A model generated the notes under the pieces. The model had not been told where the DNA came from. It worked only from the letters and a program-made list of their open reading frames with translations, and did not search any database. Both the position numbers and the translations under genes were made by a program. Source: Subdoligranulum variabile (GTDB taxonomy: Bacteria > Bacillota > Clostridia > Oscillospirales > Ruminococcaceae). Taken from it: a stretch of 64,000 nt of DNA. How positions within the stretch are numbered: the first letter of the stretch is position 1; every line of letters starts with the position of its first letter. The DNA is taken from assembly GCA_003343905.1 (NCBI GenBank), contig QAKI01000043.1, forward strand, positions 204,569-268,568, given 5' to 3'. Shown here piece after piece: positions 49,588 through 60,393 of this stretch.

Positions 49588-49663
<76 letters not shown>

Positions 49664-49670
49664 CAGCAAG

Positions 49671-49712
49671 ATCCGGGATGTGTGATTTCCACACAGTCCC
49701 GGATTTTTCTTT
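49671..49712 (+). terminator. Terminator of tRNA-Ala
   Basis: A long hairpin (outer 8 bp ATCCGGGA/TCCCGGAT, inner GTGTG/CACAC with a bulge) followed by TTTTTCTTTT. Confidence 0.9.
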
Positions 49713-49766
49713 TATCAGGCCGCAGCCGGGCCGCGCCCGCTGCACAGGAAAGGGAGGTACACTGCC

Positions 49767-50471
49767 ATGCTGGAAGAACTCAAAGAAATCGTCTGCCGCG
49801 CCAACCTGGAACTGCCGCGCCGGGGGCTGGTGCTGTATACCTGGGGCAATGTTTCGGGCATTGACCGGGCGCGCGGCCTGGTGGTCATCAAGCCGTCGGG
49901 CGTGAACTATGAAGAACTGACGCCCGGTGACATGACGGTGGTGGACCTGGACGGCCGTGTGGTGGAAGGGCGGCTGAACCCGTCCTCCGACACCCGCACC
50001 CATCTGGAACTGTACCGGGCCTTCCCGCAGATCGGCGGCGTGGTGCATACCCACAGCACCTACGCGACGGCCTGGGCCCAGGCCGGGCAGGATCTGCCCT
50101 GTTACGGCACCACCCACGCCGACTATTTCTACGGCCCGGTGCCCTGCGCCCGCGCCCTGACGCTGGAGGAAGTGGAAGCCGACTATGAGGGCAACACCGG
50201 CCGCGTCGTTGTCGAAACTTTCCGCACCCGCGGGCTGGACCCCGTGGCGGTGCCGGGGGTGCTGTGCCGGAACCATGGCCCCTTTACCTGGGGCAAGGAC
50301 CCGGCGCAGGCGGTCTACCATGCGGCTGTGCTGGAAGAAACGGCCCGCATGGCGCTGCTGACCCGCCAGATCGACCCGGCGGCAGCCCCGACCCCGGCGT
50401 ATATCCTTGATAAGCACTATCAGCGCAAGCACGGGCCGAATGCCTACTACGGGCAGAAAGAGAGCAAATAA
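49767..50471 (+). CDS. Class II aldolase/epimerase, L-ribulose-5-phosphate 4-epimerase-like
   Basis: A 234-residue AraD/FucA-fold protein. Zinc-site motifs: VVHTHSTYATAWAQAG (H-x-H, near residue 95) and a later His in VLCRNHGPFTWG. The substrate loop TWGNVSGIDR and KPSGVNYEEL, plus the tail DKHYQRKHGPNAYYGQ, match L-ribulose-5-phosphate 4-epimerase (AraD, also SgbE/UlaF) best. No other pentose genes are adjacent, so its substrate is not fixed by context. AAGGGAGGTACACTGCC precedes the ATG. Confidence 0.88.
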   Translation: MLEELKEIVCRANLELPRRGLVLYTWGNVSGIDRARGLVVIKPSGVNYEELTPGDMTVVDLDGRVVEGRLNPSSDTRTHLELYRAFPQIGGVVHTHSTYATAWAQAGQDLPCYGTTHADYFYGPVPCARALTLEEVEADYEGNTGRVVVETFRTRGLDPVAVPGVLCRNHGPFTWGKDPAQAVYHAAVLEETARMALLTRQIDPAAAPTPAYILDKHYQRKHGPNAYYGQKESK

Positions 50472-50513
50472 AAAACCACCGGGAGGCGGCGATCCGCTTC
50501 CCGGTGGTTTTTC
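50471..50513. terminator. Bidirectional terminator between the aldolase gene and galT
   Basis: A long hairpin (ACCACCGGGAGGCGG / CCGCTTCCCGGTGGT, one mismatch, loop CGAT) with AAAAA on the left and TTTTTC on the right. Confidence 0.93.
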
Positions 50514-50528
50514 TTGTTGTCAAAGGGG

Positions 50529-52112
50529 TCAGACGGCGTGGAAGCCCACATGCTCCACAAAGCGCAGGAAAGCATCCTGCCCGGCTTTGTCCTGCTTGAA
50601 CACACCGGCGTTTTCCAGCACATGGCTGAACACGGTGCCGATCTCCTGCTTGACGGCGTTGTTGGCCTCCTGCGGGGCCATGGACGTGCCGTATTTGGCG
50701 ATCAACTGGTCAATCCAGTCGGCGTGCACGGCCAGCGGCGAGCCTTCCTCGCGGCTGGTGTTGGGGCGCTGCCCGGCCAGGATCTCGGCGATCTGCGCGC
50801 CCTGGTCCTTCAGGCGGGCGGGCAGGATGGCCAGACCCATGACTTCGATCAGGCCGATGTTCTCTTTTTTGATGTTGTGGTATTCCTGATGGGGGTGGAA
50901 GATGCCGTCGGGGTATTCCTCGCTGGTGCGGTTGTTGCGCAGGGCTAGGTCGAGGATGTAGCCGTCGGTCTCGTCATAATGAAGGATGGGCGTCACGGTG
51001 TTGTGGGGCGTGTCGCCGGTATGCGCCAGAATACCCACGCTCTCGTCGGTGTAGTCGCGCCAGGCGGTCAGGATATTGTTGGCGACGATCTGCATCTGCT
51101 GGCTGCTGCGGCCGATCAGCCGCACGGTGGACACCGGCCAGTTCAGGATGCCGGCGCGGATGCCGGGGTAACGGACATCGGCCAGCGGCGTGGCGATGGA
51201 AGCCTTCTGCATGGGGAACACATAGCGCCCGCCCTGGAAGTGGCTGTGGCTCAGGATGCTGCCGCCCACGATGGGCAGGTCGGCGTTGGAACCGCAGGTG
51301 TAGTGGGGGAACTGGGCCACAAAATCGAAGATCTCGGCCAGGGTCTGGCGGTCCATCTCCATGGGTTTGTGGGTCTCGTGCAGCATGATGCAGTGCTCAT
51401 GGAAGTACGCATAGGGGCTGTACTGCAGGTAGAACTGCTGCCCCGCCAGCGTGATGGGCACGATGCGGTGGGTCTGCCGGGCCGGGAAGTTGATGCGCCC
51501 GGCGTAGCCGATGTTCTCTTTGCACAGCATGCAGGCCGGGTAGCCGGACTTGGGCTGCAGGCGCTCCAGCGCGATGGTCTTGGGGTCTTTTTCAGGCTTG
51601 GTCAGGTTGATGGTGATCTCCAGCTCGCCGTAGGGCGTCTGGGAATTCCACTGGATGTTCTGGGCGATCTGCGCCGTGCGGATGTAGTTGGACACCACGC
51701 ACAGGTCATAGAACCAGTCGGTGGCCGCCTTGGCGCCCTCCTGCTTGTAGAGTTTCTTGAACTTTTTGCAGACTTCGCTTTCCCGCGGCATCAGCGCGCC
51801 CATCAGGCGGGTCTCAAAGTTGATACGGTACTGCAGCACCGAACCGTCGAACAGTTCCTTCTGGGCGGCCAGTTCCACCATCTCGTCCAGCAATTTGGCC
51901 GGCGTGTCGAACTGTTCCTTCGGCGGCTTGGCCTCGCTGGGCGCGCTCAGCGCCAGCAGGTCCAGCAGCGTGTTGCGCGCCACCAGAACATCCAGATCTT
52001 TGATGAGCTTGTGCTTGCGGCCAAAACGCAGCAGGCGCTCCACATCCAGCGCCAGCCGCGCGTCGCGCTGCTCCGGGGTCAAGGCCGTGCAGTCAAATTC
52101 TTCTTTTGCCAT
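50529..52112 (-). CDS. galT: UDP-glucose--hexose-1-phosphate uridylyltransferase (type II GalT)
   Basis: A 527-residue GalT of the long Gram-positive class II. It moves UMP from UDP-glucose to galactose 1-phosphate in the Leloir pathway. Seen: CMLCKENIGYAGRINFP, YFHEHCIMLHETHKPM and the nucleotidyl-His region GGSILSHSHFQGGRYVFP. The ATG at 52112 follows ACAGGAGGGCAACT; upstream in-frame sequence of 35 residues has no homology. galK and galE are not nearby. Confidence 0.94.
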   Translation of the reverse strand: MAKEEFDCTALTPEQRDARLALDVERLLRFGRKHKLIKDLDVLVARNTLLDLLALSAPSEAKPPKEQFDTPAKLLDEMVELAAQKELFDGSVLQYRINFETRLMGALMPRESEVCKKFKKLYKQEGAKAATDWFYDLCVVSNYIRTAQIAQNIQWNSQTPYGELEITINLTKPEKDPKTIALERLQPKSGYPACMLCKENIGYAGRINFPARQTHRIVPITLAGQQFYLQYSPYAYFHEHCIMLHETHKPMEMDRQTLAEIFDFVAQFPHYTCGSNADLPIVGGSILSHSHFQGGRYVFPMQKASIATPLADVRYPGIRAGILNWPVSTVRLIGRSSQQMQIVANNILTAWRDYTDESVGILAHTGDTPHNTVTPILHYDETDGYILDLALRNNRTSEEYPDGIFHPHQEYHNIKKENIGLIEVMGLAILPARLKDQGAQIAEILAGQRPNTSREEGSPLAVHADWIDQLIAKYGTSMAPQEANNAVKQEIGTVFSHVLENAGVFKQDKAGQDAFLRFVEHVGFHAV

Positions 52113-52227
52113 AGTTGCCCTCCTGTAACGGTGTATCTTGGAACCTTTTATACTAACCATACCGCAAAAATCCTCCGTTTGCCATAGCACTGTGTGCCAT
52201 GCTTTTGCAGTTTTCATGCACGATGCA

Positions 52228-53547
52228 TTATTCCAGGTATTCGCTGCTCACCCAGCCGCGCAGCCAGTCCTGGTAGAGTACGAACGTCCAGCCGGGGACG
52301 GTGCTGCTGGTGCCCAGTTCCCGCACCGCGGACCCCGGCGGGATGCGGCCGATCTTGTCGTATTCGGTGCCGGGACCGGCGCGCACGTTCAGGTTATCGT
52401 CCCGGATGGTGGTATACTGGGTGCGGCGGCCCGCACCGGGGTATGTATCGGGGAAAACCGTGGTAAGGGGAACGTCCCGCAGCGGGTCCTCGGCCTCTTC
52501 TTTGGGGGCGGGGAGCGCAGCCGGGGCGCTGGGAATGGCGAAGGCGTGCCAGCTGTCGTCCTGCTTCAGCCAGCCCAGCGCGCCGTCCCACACAAGGCCG
52601 TCATAGGCGCAGGGCACGAACTCGGCCCCGGAACTGTCCAGCAGGCCGTACCGGCCGTCACGGCAGACGGCCGCGTAACCGTTGAGCAGCGGGGACGCAA
52701 AGCCGCGGTTCGGGTCCCCAAAGCTCCAGTATACAGGGTCATAACAGGGGGCGGTCACCTCGTTGCCGGAACCGTCCAGATACACCCATTGGGAGCCGCG
52801 CCGGGCGGCGGCCAGCGGCGCGCCGTGAAGGAACGGTTCCGCCTGCTGGTATTCGTAGTTGTTCAGGGGCAGCCCCTCGGCGTCGCGGTAGCGGTACGGG
52901 GCGTCGGCGTCATAGCGGACGTTCAGGCCCCAGTCTTCCTCCACCAGGGCGGCGGGGCGGCAGGGAAACCAGTAGCCCATCTTCTCTTTCTGCTGCGGGG
53001 AGATGTGCGTGGGTTCACTGGGGCCTAACGTGCCGATGTAAGCGCACATCTGCCGGGAACTTTCCACCCAGAAATATTCCTCATAACCGGGGCCGCAGTG
53101 GTCAAGGCCGCAGAAAACGCCTTCCCCCACTGCGTCCAGATACCGGGACATATCTGCCAGCAGGGCGTTGTCGCCGTTGGCGGCGACGATCCAGGCGGGG
53201 TAGCGCGGCGGCTGGTCGGAACACAGGGCGACGGGCTGCGCAAAGGCGCAGGGCAGCACCTCGCTGCCGTCGTTGCGGATCAGGCCCCACTGCCCGTCCC
53301 GGCAGACTGTGTAATAGCCGGGGAGCGGCTCGTCCCATACGGAATAGTGGTACACCAGGCGGATGTCGTCATAGTCCAGCACGCCCCGGTCCACGGCCCG
53401 CAGCCCGTCCGGCAGGGCCGGGGCGGAGCTTTCGCCGGTGGCGGTCCCGGCTGTTTCCGGCGAAGCGGCGGAAGTGGCCGGGGGCACGGCGGACGTACAG
53501 GCGCACAGCAGCGCGCACAGCGCCAGCGGAAAGAAACGGAACTTCAT
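52228..53547 (-). CDS. Lipoprotein with WG repeats and SH3 domain
   Basis: A 439-residue secreted lipoprotein. The signal peptide FFPLALCALLCAC ends in a lipobox (LCAC). The middle has several WG (KWG-like) repeats, e.g. WGLIRNDGSEVLPCAFAQPV and YGLLDSSGAEFVPCAYDGLV. The C-terminal 60 residues are an SH3b domain (NLNVRAGPGTEYDKIGRIPPGS, ending GWVSSEYLE), which probably binds peptidoglycan. AAGGTGGTG precedes the ATG at 53547. No enzyme motif is seen; a wall-binding or adhesion role is inferred. Confidence 0.85.
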   Translation of the reverse strand: MKFRFFPLALCALLCACTSAVPPATSAASPETAGTATGESSAPALPDGLRAVDRGVLDYDDIRLVYHYSVWDEPLPGYYTVCRDGQWGLIRNDGSEVLPCAFAQPVALCSDQPPRYPAWIVAANGDNALLADMSRYLDAVGEGVFCGLDHCGPGYEEYFWVESSRQMCAYIGTLGPSEPTHISPQQKEKMGYWFPCRPAALVEEDWGLNVRYDADAPYRYRDAEGLPLNNYEYQQAEPFLHGAPLAAARRGSQWVYLDGSGNEVTAPCYDPVYWSFGDPNRGFASPLLNGYAAVCRDGRYGLLDSSGAEFVPCAYDGLVWDGALGWLKQDDSWHAFAIPSAPAALPAPKEEAEDPLRDVPLTTVFPDTYPGAGRRTQYTTIRDDNLNVRAGPGTEYDKIGRIPPGSAVRELGTSSTVPGWTFVLYQDWLRGWVSSEYLE

Positions 53548-53635
53548 GGCAGCACCACCTTTCCGGCCGCGAAAGCCGTTGGTTTTGGCAGAACTTCTTT
53601 TCTTTATTGTCGCATGTTGCCGGGGCATTGTCAAC

Positions 53636-53666
53636 AAAAATCCCCTGCCGGGAGGCCCGGCAGGGG
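53636..53666 (-). terminator. Terminator of the nucleotidyltransferase gene
   Basis: A perfect 11-bp stem (CCCCTGCCGGG / CCCGGCAGGGG, loop of 3) followed on the minus strand by ATTTTT. Confidence 0.93.
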
Positions 53667-53678
53667 AGAGGAAAGCGG

Positions 53679-54608
53679 TTATTTTTTCAGGTCGCTGAAC
53701 AGGTCGGAACGGTAGACGCCGTCGGCGATCAACTGGGCGAAGCTGTCCACCACGGTCTGCTTGTCTTCGGCGTAGGTCACGCCGAACCAGCGGTCGTGGG
53801 TGGGCAGGACCTTGACGCTGACCCGGCCCGCGTGCAGCAGTTCATCGATGTAGATGGGCAGCAGGTACTCGGCTTTCAGCGGGTTGGCGGGAGCGGCCTT
53901 TTCAAAGAACTCCACAAAGCCCTGATCCAGCAGATCGACGAAGGCGGGCGTCAGGCCCCACATATTCATCGAGACCAGGCTGTCCAGGTCGATGGACTTG
54001 CCCCCGGCGGCTGCGCCGTCGGAGGTCTTTTCGATGCCGCTGGTCTCCAGCACGCCGGTCAGGTAGTGGTCGGCGTTCATCTGGCAGATGCCGCGGGTCA
54101 CGGCGCCGTTGTCGCTCAGGGTGTTTTTCAAAACAAAACCGGCCATGCACAGGCGGCCCGGCTCGGCGGGGTCATACCCCTGCAGGAAGTCGTGGATCTG
54201 CACGAAGGCTTCCTTGCCGTAGTAGTCGTCGGCGTTGATGACGGCGAAAGGCTCCTGCAGAATGCCCTTGCAGGCCAGAACGGCCTGCCCGGTGCCCCAG
54301 GGCTTGGTGCGGCCTTCCGGCAGGGAATACCCGGCGGGCACATCCTCCAGCGCCTGGAAGGCGTAGGCAATCTCCACCCCCAGCTCCCGGCAAACGGCCT
54401 CGATACGGTCGCCGATGGCCTGGCGGAACGCTTCCTCGATGTCGCGGCGGATAATAAACACGATCTTGTCAAACCCGGCTTCGATGGCGTCATGGATCGA
54501 ATAATCCATGATGATCTCGCCGTTGGGGCCTACCGCGGCAAGCTGTTTGATCCCGCCGCCGTAGCGGGAACCGATACCGGCGGCCATGATGACCAGTGCT
54601 GTTTTCAT
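53679..54608 (-). CDS. Sugar nucleotidyltransferase-like protein
   Basis: A 309-residue protein with an N-terminal NTP-transferase fold: VIMAAGIGSRYGGGIKQLAAVG (the G-x-G-x-R-x(n)-K signature), VFIIRRDIEEAF, PWGTGQAVLACK and the metal Asp pair in VINADDYYGKE. It resembles UDP-glucose/glucose-1-phosphate nucleotidyltransferases, but the exact sugar is not certain. GGAGGTACCTTT precedes the ATG. galT lies two genes away on the same strand and could supply glucose 1-phosphate. Confidence 0.85.
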   Translation of the reverse strand: MKTALVIMAAGIGSRYGGGIKQLAAVGPNGEIIMDYSIHDAIEAGFDKIVFIIRRDIEEAFRQAIGDRIEAVCRELGVEIAYAFQALEDVPAGYSLPEGRTKPWGTGQAVLACKGILQEPFAVINADDYYGKEAFVQIHDFLQGYDPAEPGRLCMAGFVLKNTLSDNGAVTRGICQMNADHYLTGVLETSGIEKTSDGAAAGGKSIDLDSLVSMNMWGLTPAFVDLLDQGFVEFFEKAAPANPLKAEYLLPIYIDELLHAGRVSVKVLPTHDRWFGVTYAEDKQTVVDSFAQLIADGVYRSDLFSDLKK

Positions 54609-54669
54609 AAAGGTACCTCCTGTTTTTTCATGGTATGGACCCGCGCGGCGGGCCGAAAAGGGGGAAGGG

Positions 54670-55701
54670 TCACATCCCCATGTCGATCATAAAATTGCTC
54701 ACGAACGCGGGACCGGCCATATACACGATGAGCATGCTCATCATCAGCATCACGCAGACATAGATCAGCGGCGCGGCAAAGCTGACGCCGCCGCTGCGGG
54801 CCAGCGCCTCGGAACGCTGCGGCTCCTCCGCGACGCGGGCGCAGATATCCTCGATGCGGACTTTGGCGCGCTTCTCGTACAGGGAAAGCGAGAACAGCGC
54901 CAGCAGAACGCGGATCACCCACGTGAGGGTGTCGCATATCCACATAGCGGGGAAAAGCCAGCCGAGCGGCATATCGCCCAGCACCGACGGATTGTAGGAC
55001 GCGATCAGGCTGAGCTGGCCGGGGATCGTGAGCAGCAGCATGACGATCCCCACCGCGATGCCTTCCTTCCACATTTTACGGTACAGCAGGTACAGCGGGC
55101 CGAAGAAAAACGCGGAGAAAGAGAAAGAAACGCGGTGCTTCGTTTCGCTCATGCGGAAAAACTGCATCAGGTAGTACAGCGGGCTGCGCACCACAAAGGC
55201 GGCCCAGTGCCGGGCTTTGATGCCGTCGATCGGGTCGTCGGGGCCTACCTCCCGGCGGTACATGCCGCCGTCCGCGCCTGCGCTGTAGGGGTCGCTGCGC
55301 CCCTCCCCGGCGGCGCGGGGGTTCTGCGGGGGCGCATAACCGGCGGCGCCGGGGTCGCGGGCGTAGATGGGGCCGCTGTCCTTCGGGGCTGGGCCGGAGC
55401 CGGACTCCGCGCCGGATTTGGGCAGCGGTACGCCGCAGTGGCTGCAGCGCGCCGCGCCGGGCTGGTTGTGGGTCCCGCAGTTGGGGCAGACGGCTTCAGC
55501 CGCGGCGGTCTCCGCCTCGGGGCCGTGTTCCGGTTTCCACTCAAAACCGTCCGCGTGCTCTGCCTCATGCACGCAGGCACCGACCTTCTGCCAGCAGGCC
55601 CGGTGATAGGGCGTGCCGCAGTCGGGGCAGACGACGATGTCGTCATCGTCGGTGAATGCCTGTTCACAGACAGGACAATGATTTCCAGTATAACGTGCCA
55701 T
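54670..55701 (-). CDS. Membrane protein with N-terminal RING-type and zinc-ribbon domains
   Basis: A 343-residue protein. Residues 8-48 form a prokaryotic RING-finger-like treble clef (CPVCEQAF ... CPDCGTPYHRACW). A zinc ribbon follows (CPNCGTHNQPGAARCSHCG, about residues 80-98), then a Pro/Gly/Ala-rich linker and a C-terminal part with about four hydrophobic segments, DUF2628-like, starting near AFVVRSPLYYLMQFFRMSE. Function is unknown; similar Firmicute proteins carry a RING-like domain ahead of a membrane domain. GGGAGGAAAACAAACAC precedes the ATG at 55701. Confidence 0.8.
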   Translation of the reverse strand: MARYTGNHCPVCEQAFTDDDDIVVCPDCGTPYHRACWQKVGACVHEAEHADGFEWKPEHGPEAETAAAEAVCPNCGTHNQPGAARCSHCGVPLPKSGAESGSGPAPKDSGPIYARDPGAAGYAPPQNPRAAGEGRSDPYSAGADGGMYRREVGPDDPIDGIKARHWAAFVVRSPLYYLMQFFRMSETKHRVSFSFSAFFFGPLYLLYRKMWKEGIAVGIVMLLLTIPGQLSLIASYNPSVLGDMPLGWLFPAMWICDTLTWVIRVLLALFSLSLYEKRAKVRIEDICARVAEEPQRSEALARSGGVSFAAPLIYVCVMLMMSMLIVYMAGPAFVSNFMIDMGM

Positions 55702-55816
55702 GTGTTTGTTTTCCTCCCAATAACATAGAGCCATTATACCGCATCGAAACGGTAAATGCAAAGAATTTTCTATGAAGTTTCCCGTTTTATGAGCCTTTTG
55801 CAGGCCGAAAGCCCCC

Positions 55817-55845
55817 TTTACAAGCTTTCCCGGATGGTTTATACT
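55817..55845 (+). promoter_or_regulatory. Promoter of prfB
   Basis: TTTACA (55817-55822), 17-base spacer, TATACT (55840-55845), 54 bases before the prfB ATG. Confidence 0.75.
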
Positions 55846-55899
55846 AAGTATTATTTGAATTTCTAATATCTGAAATTATGCCAATCAAGGGGTAACGAT

Positions 55900-57021
55900 A
55901 TGATCACCATTGAAGAACTGAAAACAAAACTCGGCGGGATGCAGACCTCGGTGGATGACCTGCGCGACGCGCTCTCCATCGAAGCCAGCGAAAAGCGCCT
56001 GGCCGAACTGGAACACCAGATGACCATGCCGGGCTTCTACGATGACCAGGCAAAGAGCCAGAAGGTCATCGGGGAGATGGGCGAAGTCAAGAACAAACTG
56101 GAACGCTTCGGTAAGCTCTCCACCCAGTTTGAGGAAGCCCAGACCCTGTTGGAAATGATCGAGGAGGAGAATGACCCCTCCCTTATCAGCGAGGGCGAGC
56201 AGGCCGTGGAGGACGTGGAAAAAGCCGTGGATGAGCTGCAGCTTATGACGATGCTCAACGGCGAATACGACCACAACAACGCCATCCTGACCTTCCATGC
56301 CGGCACCGGCGGCACCGAGGCCCAGGACTGGGCTTCGATGCTCTACCGTATGTACACCCGCTGGGCCGAAGCCCATGGCTACAGCGTCGAGGTGCTGGAC
56401 GTGCTGGACGGCGACGAGGCGGGCATCAAGTCCGCTTCGATGATGGTCAAGGGCGCCAACGCCTACGGCATGCTCAAGAGCGAGAACGGCGTGCATCGTC
56501 TGGTGCGTATCAGCCCCTTTGACGCCAACGCCCGCCGCCAGACCAGCTTCGCCAGCCTGGAAGTCATGCCGGAGCTGGACAATAACATCGAGATCGAGAT
56601 CAACCCCGCGGACATCGAAATGCAGGTCTACCGTTCTTCGGGCGCGGGCGGCCAGCACATCAACAAGACTTCTTCGGCGGTGCGCCTGATCCACAAGCCC
56701 ACCGGCATCGTCACAAGCTGCCAGACCCAGCGCAGCCAGCTCCAGAACCGTGAGTACGCCATGCAGATGCTCAAGGCGAAACTCTACCAGATCGCGCTGC
56801 AGCAGCACAAAGAGAAGATCGACGACATCAAGGGCGTTCAGAACGAGATCGCCTGGGGCCACCAGATCCGCAGCTACGTCTTTATGCCCTACACGCTGGT
56901 CAAGGACCACCGCACCAACTACGAGAGCGGCAACGTGCAGGCAGTCATGGACGGCGACCTGGACGGCTTCATCTATGCCTACCTGAAGGCAAGCTCCCGC
57001 GGGGAACTGCAGGACGTCTGA
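55900..57021 (+). CDS. prfB: Peptide chain release factor 2, without programmed frameshift
   Basis: A 373-residue RF2 that reads UAA and UGA and triggers peptide release. The stop-codon tripeptide SPF is in LVRISPFDANARRQ and the catalytic GGQ in SSGAGGQHINKTSSAV. The gene is one continuous frame: the region after codon 20 reads LRDALSIEASEKRL with no UGA, so the +1 frameshift autoregulation known from most bacterial prfB genes is absent. AAGGGGTAACG precedes the ATG. Confidence 0.96.
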   Translation: MITIEELKTKLGGMQTSVDDLRDALSIEASEKRLAELEHQMTMPGFYDDQAKSQKVIGEMGEVKNKLERFGKLSTQFEEAQTLLEMIEEENDPSLISEGEQAVEDVEKAVDELQLMTMLNGEYDHNNAILTFHAGTGGTEAQDWASMLYRMYTRWAEAHGYSVEVLDVLDGDEAGIKSASMMVKGANAYGMLKSENGVHRLVRISPFDANARRQTSFASLEVMPELDNNIEIEINPADIEMQVYRSSGAGGQHINKTSSAVRLIHKPTGIVTSCQTQRSQLQNREYAMQMLKAKLYQIALQQHKEKIDDIKGVQNEIAWGHQIRSYVFMPYTLVKDHRTNYESGNVQAVMDGDLDGFIYAYLKASSRGELQDV

Positions 57022-57059
57022 TCCGCCAAGCGGCAGAAAACGGTAAAACAGAAAAAAGC

Positions 57060-57090
57060 GGCAGGCAGCGCAGCTGCCTGCCAATTTTTT
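57060..57090 (+). terminator. Terminator of prfB
   Basis: A perfect 10-bp stem (GGCAGGCAGC / GCTGCCTGCC, loop of 3) followed by AATTTTTT. Confidence 0.93.
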
Positions 57091-57169
57091 CGGCACCTTA
57101 TTTATTTGTTCATAATTGCCTGCTATACTGGAAACATTATGGAAAAAAATGGAAAAAGGAGTGTACCGA

Positions 57170-59533
<2,364 letters not shown>

Positions 59534-59539
59534 AAAATA

Positions 59540-59576
59540 CCCGTGCTTCGGCGTCTGGCCGGAACACGGGCTTTTT
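59540..59576. terminator. Bidirectional terminator between the ATPase and DUF1275 genes
   Basis: CCCGTG (59540-59545) pairs with CACGGG (59565-59570) around an inner stem, with AAAAAA on the left and CTTTTTG on the right. Confidence 0.85.
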
Positions 59577-59578
59577 GT

Positions 59579-60271
59579 TTATTGCTGCGGGGCAGGGGCT
59601 TCTGCGGGTTTGCGGAACATGAAGCAAAGGCTCACGCACAGCAGCGCGCAGGAAAGCCAGATCGTGCGCAGGCCAAAATAGGCCACCCCGCGGGCGCCCA
59701 GCCCGGCGCCCAGGGCAAACAGCAGAATCACCGCAAAGTAATGCCCGGATTTGCGCAGCAGGGCGCGGTCGTGCAGGCGCAGCCCGGTGACGAGCGAATC
59801 CATGCCGCTGCGCAGGTTGCCGATGCACATGGTGCTGGCAAAGGGGTAGCCGTGCACTTTGCGGAACGCCTGCACCTGTATGGCACAGGTGAAGGACACC
59901 AGCGCGTTGGCGGCCAGGTTCATCGTTTCGGGCATGAAGCCCACGCCGAACAGCAGCAGGATCTCGGCCAGCAGCACGGTCTGCCGCCAGTGCAGGCGGC
60001 TTTCGTGCGAAACAAGGCGGATCAGTTCAGCGGCCGCCACGCCCAGGGCAAAGGCGGTCACCGGCACCAGATAGTGCGGCAGGCGGGACCAGTTGCCTTC
60101 CAGCAGGGCCTGGCCCATAAAGACGATGTTGCCGGTCTGGGCGTTGGCGAACACGCTGCCGCGCCCCAGATAGGTATAGGCGTCCTGCAGGCCGCCGGAA
60201 AGGGAAAGAAACAATACCATACGGAAGGATTCGGACATCTGCCGCGCCGGGTGCGGGTCGGATCGTGCCAT
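59579..60271 (-). CDS. DUF1275 (YoaK family) membrane protein
   Basis: A 230-residue protein with about six hydrophobic segments. The YoaK/DUF1275 pattern is visible: LSGGLQDAYTYLGRGSVFANAQTGNIVFMG near the N-terminus, and FRKVHGYPFASTMCIGNLRSG in the middle. Its function is not established. AAAAAGGAGCTGC precedes the ATG at 60271. Confidence 0.88.
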   Translation of the reverse strand: MARSDPHPARQMSESFRMVLFLSLSGGLQDAYTYLGRGSVFANAQTGNIVFMGQALLEGNWSRLPHYLVPVTAFALGVAAAELIRLVSHESRLHWRQTVLLAEILLLFGVGFMPETMNLAANALVSFTCAIQVQAFRKVHGYPFASTMCIGNLRSGMDSLVTGLRLHDRALLRKSGHYFAVILLFALGAGLGARGVAYFGLRTIWLSCALLCVSLCFMFRKPAEAPAPQQ

Positions 60272-60347
60272 GCTATGCAGCTCCTTTTTACAAATTTTAT
60301 GCCGCGGAACATTATACTGCGCAGCGGCCCCTGTGTAAAGGGCAAAG

Positions 60348-60378
60348 AAAAAGCCGGCGGATCCCCACCGGCTTTTTT
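60348..60378 (-). terminator. Terminator of the MoxR-VWA-LRR transcript
   Basis: A hairpin GCCGG...CCGGC (60353-60357 / 60368-60372) with inner pairs and flanking A/T runs on both sides, just past the MoxR stop at 60394. Confidence 0.75.
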
Positions 60379-60393
60379 GCATCAAGATCCAGG

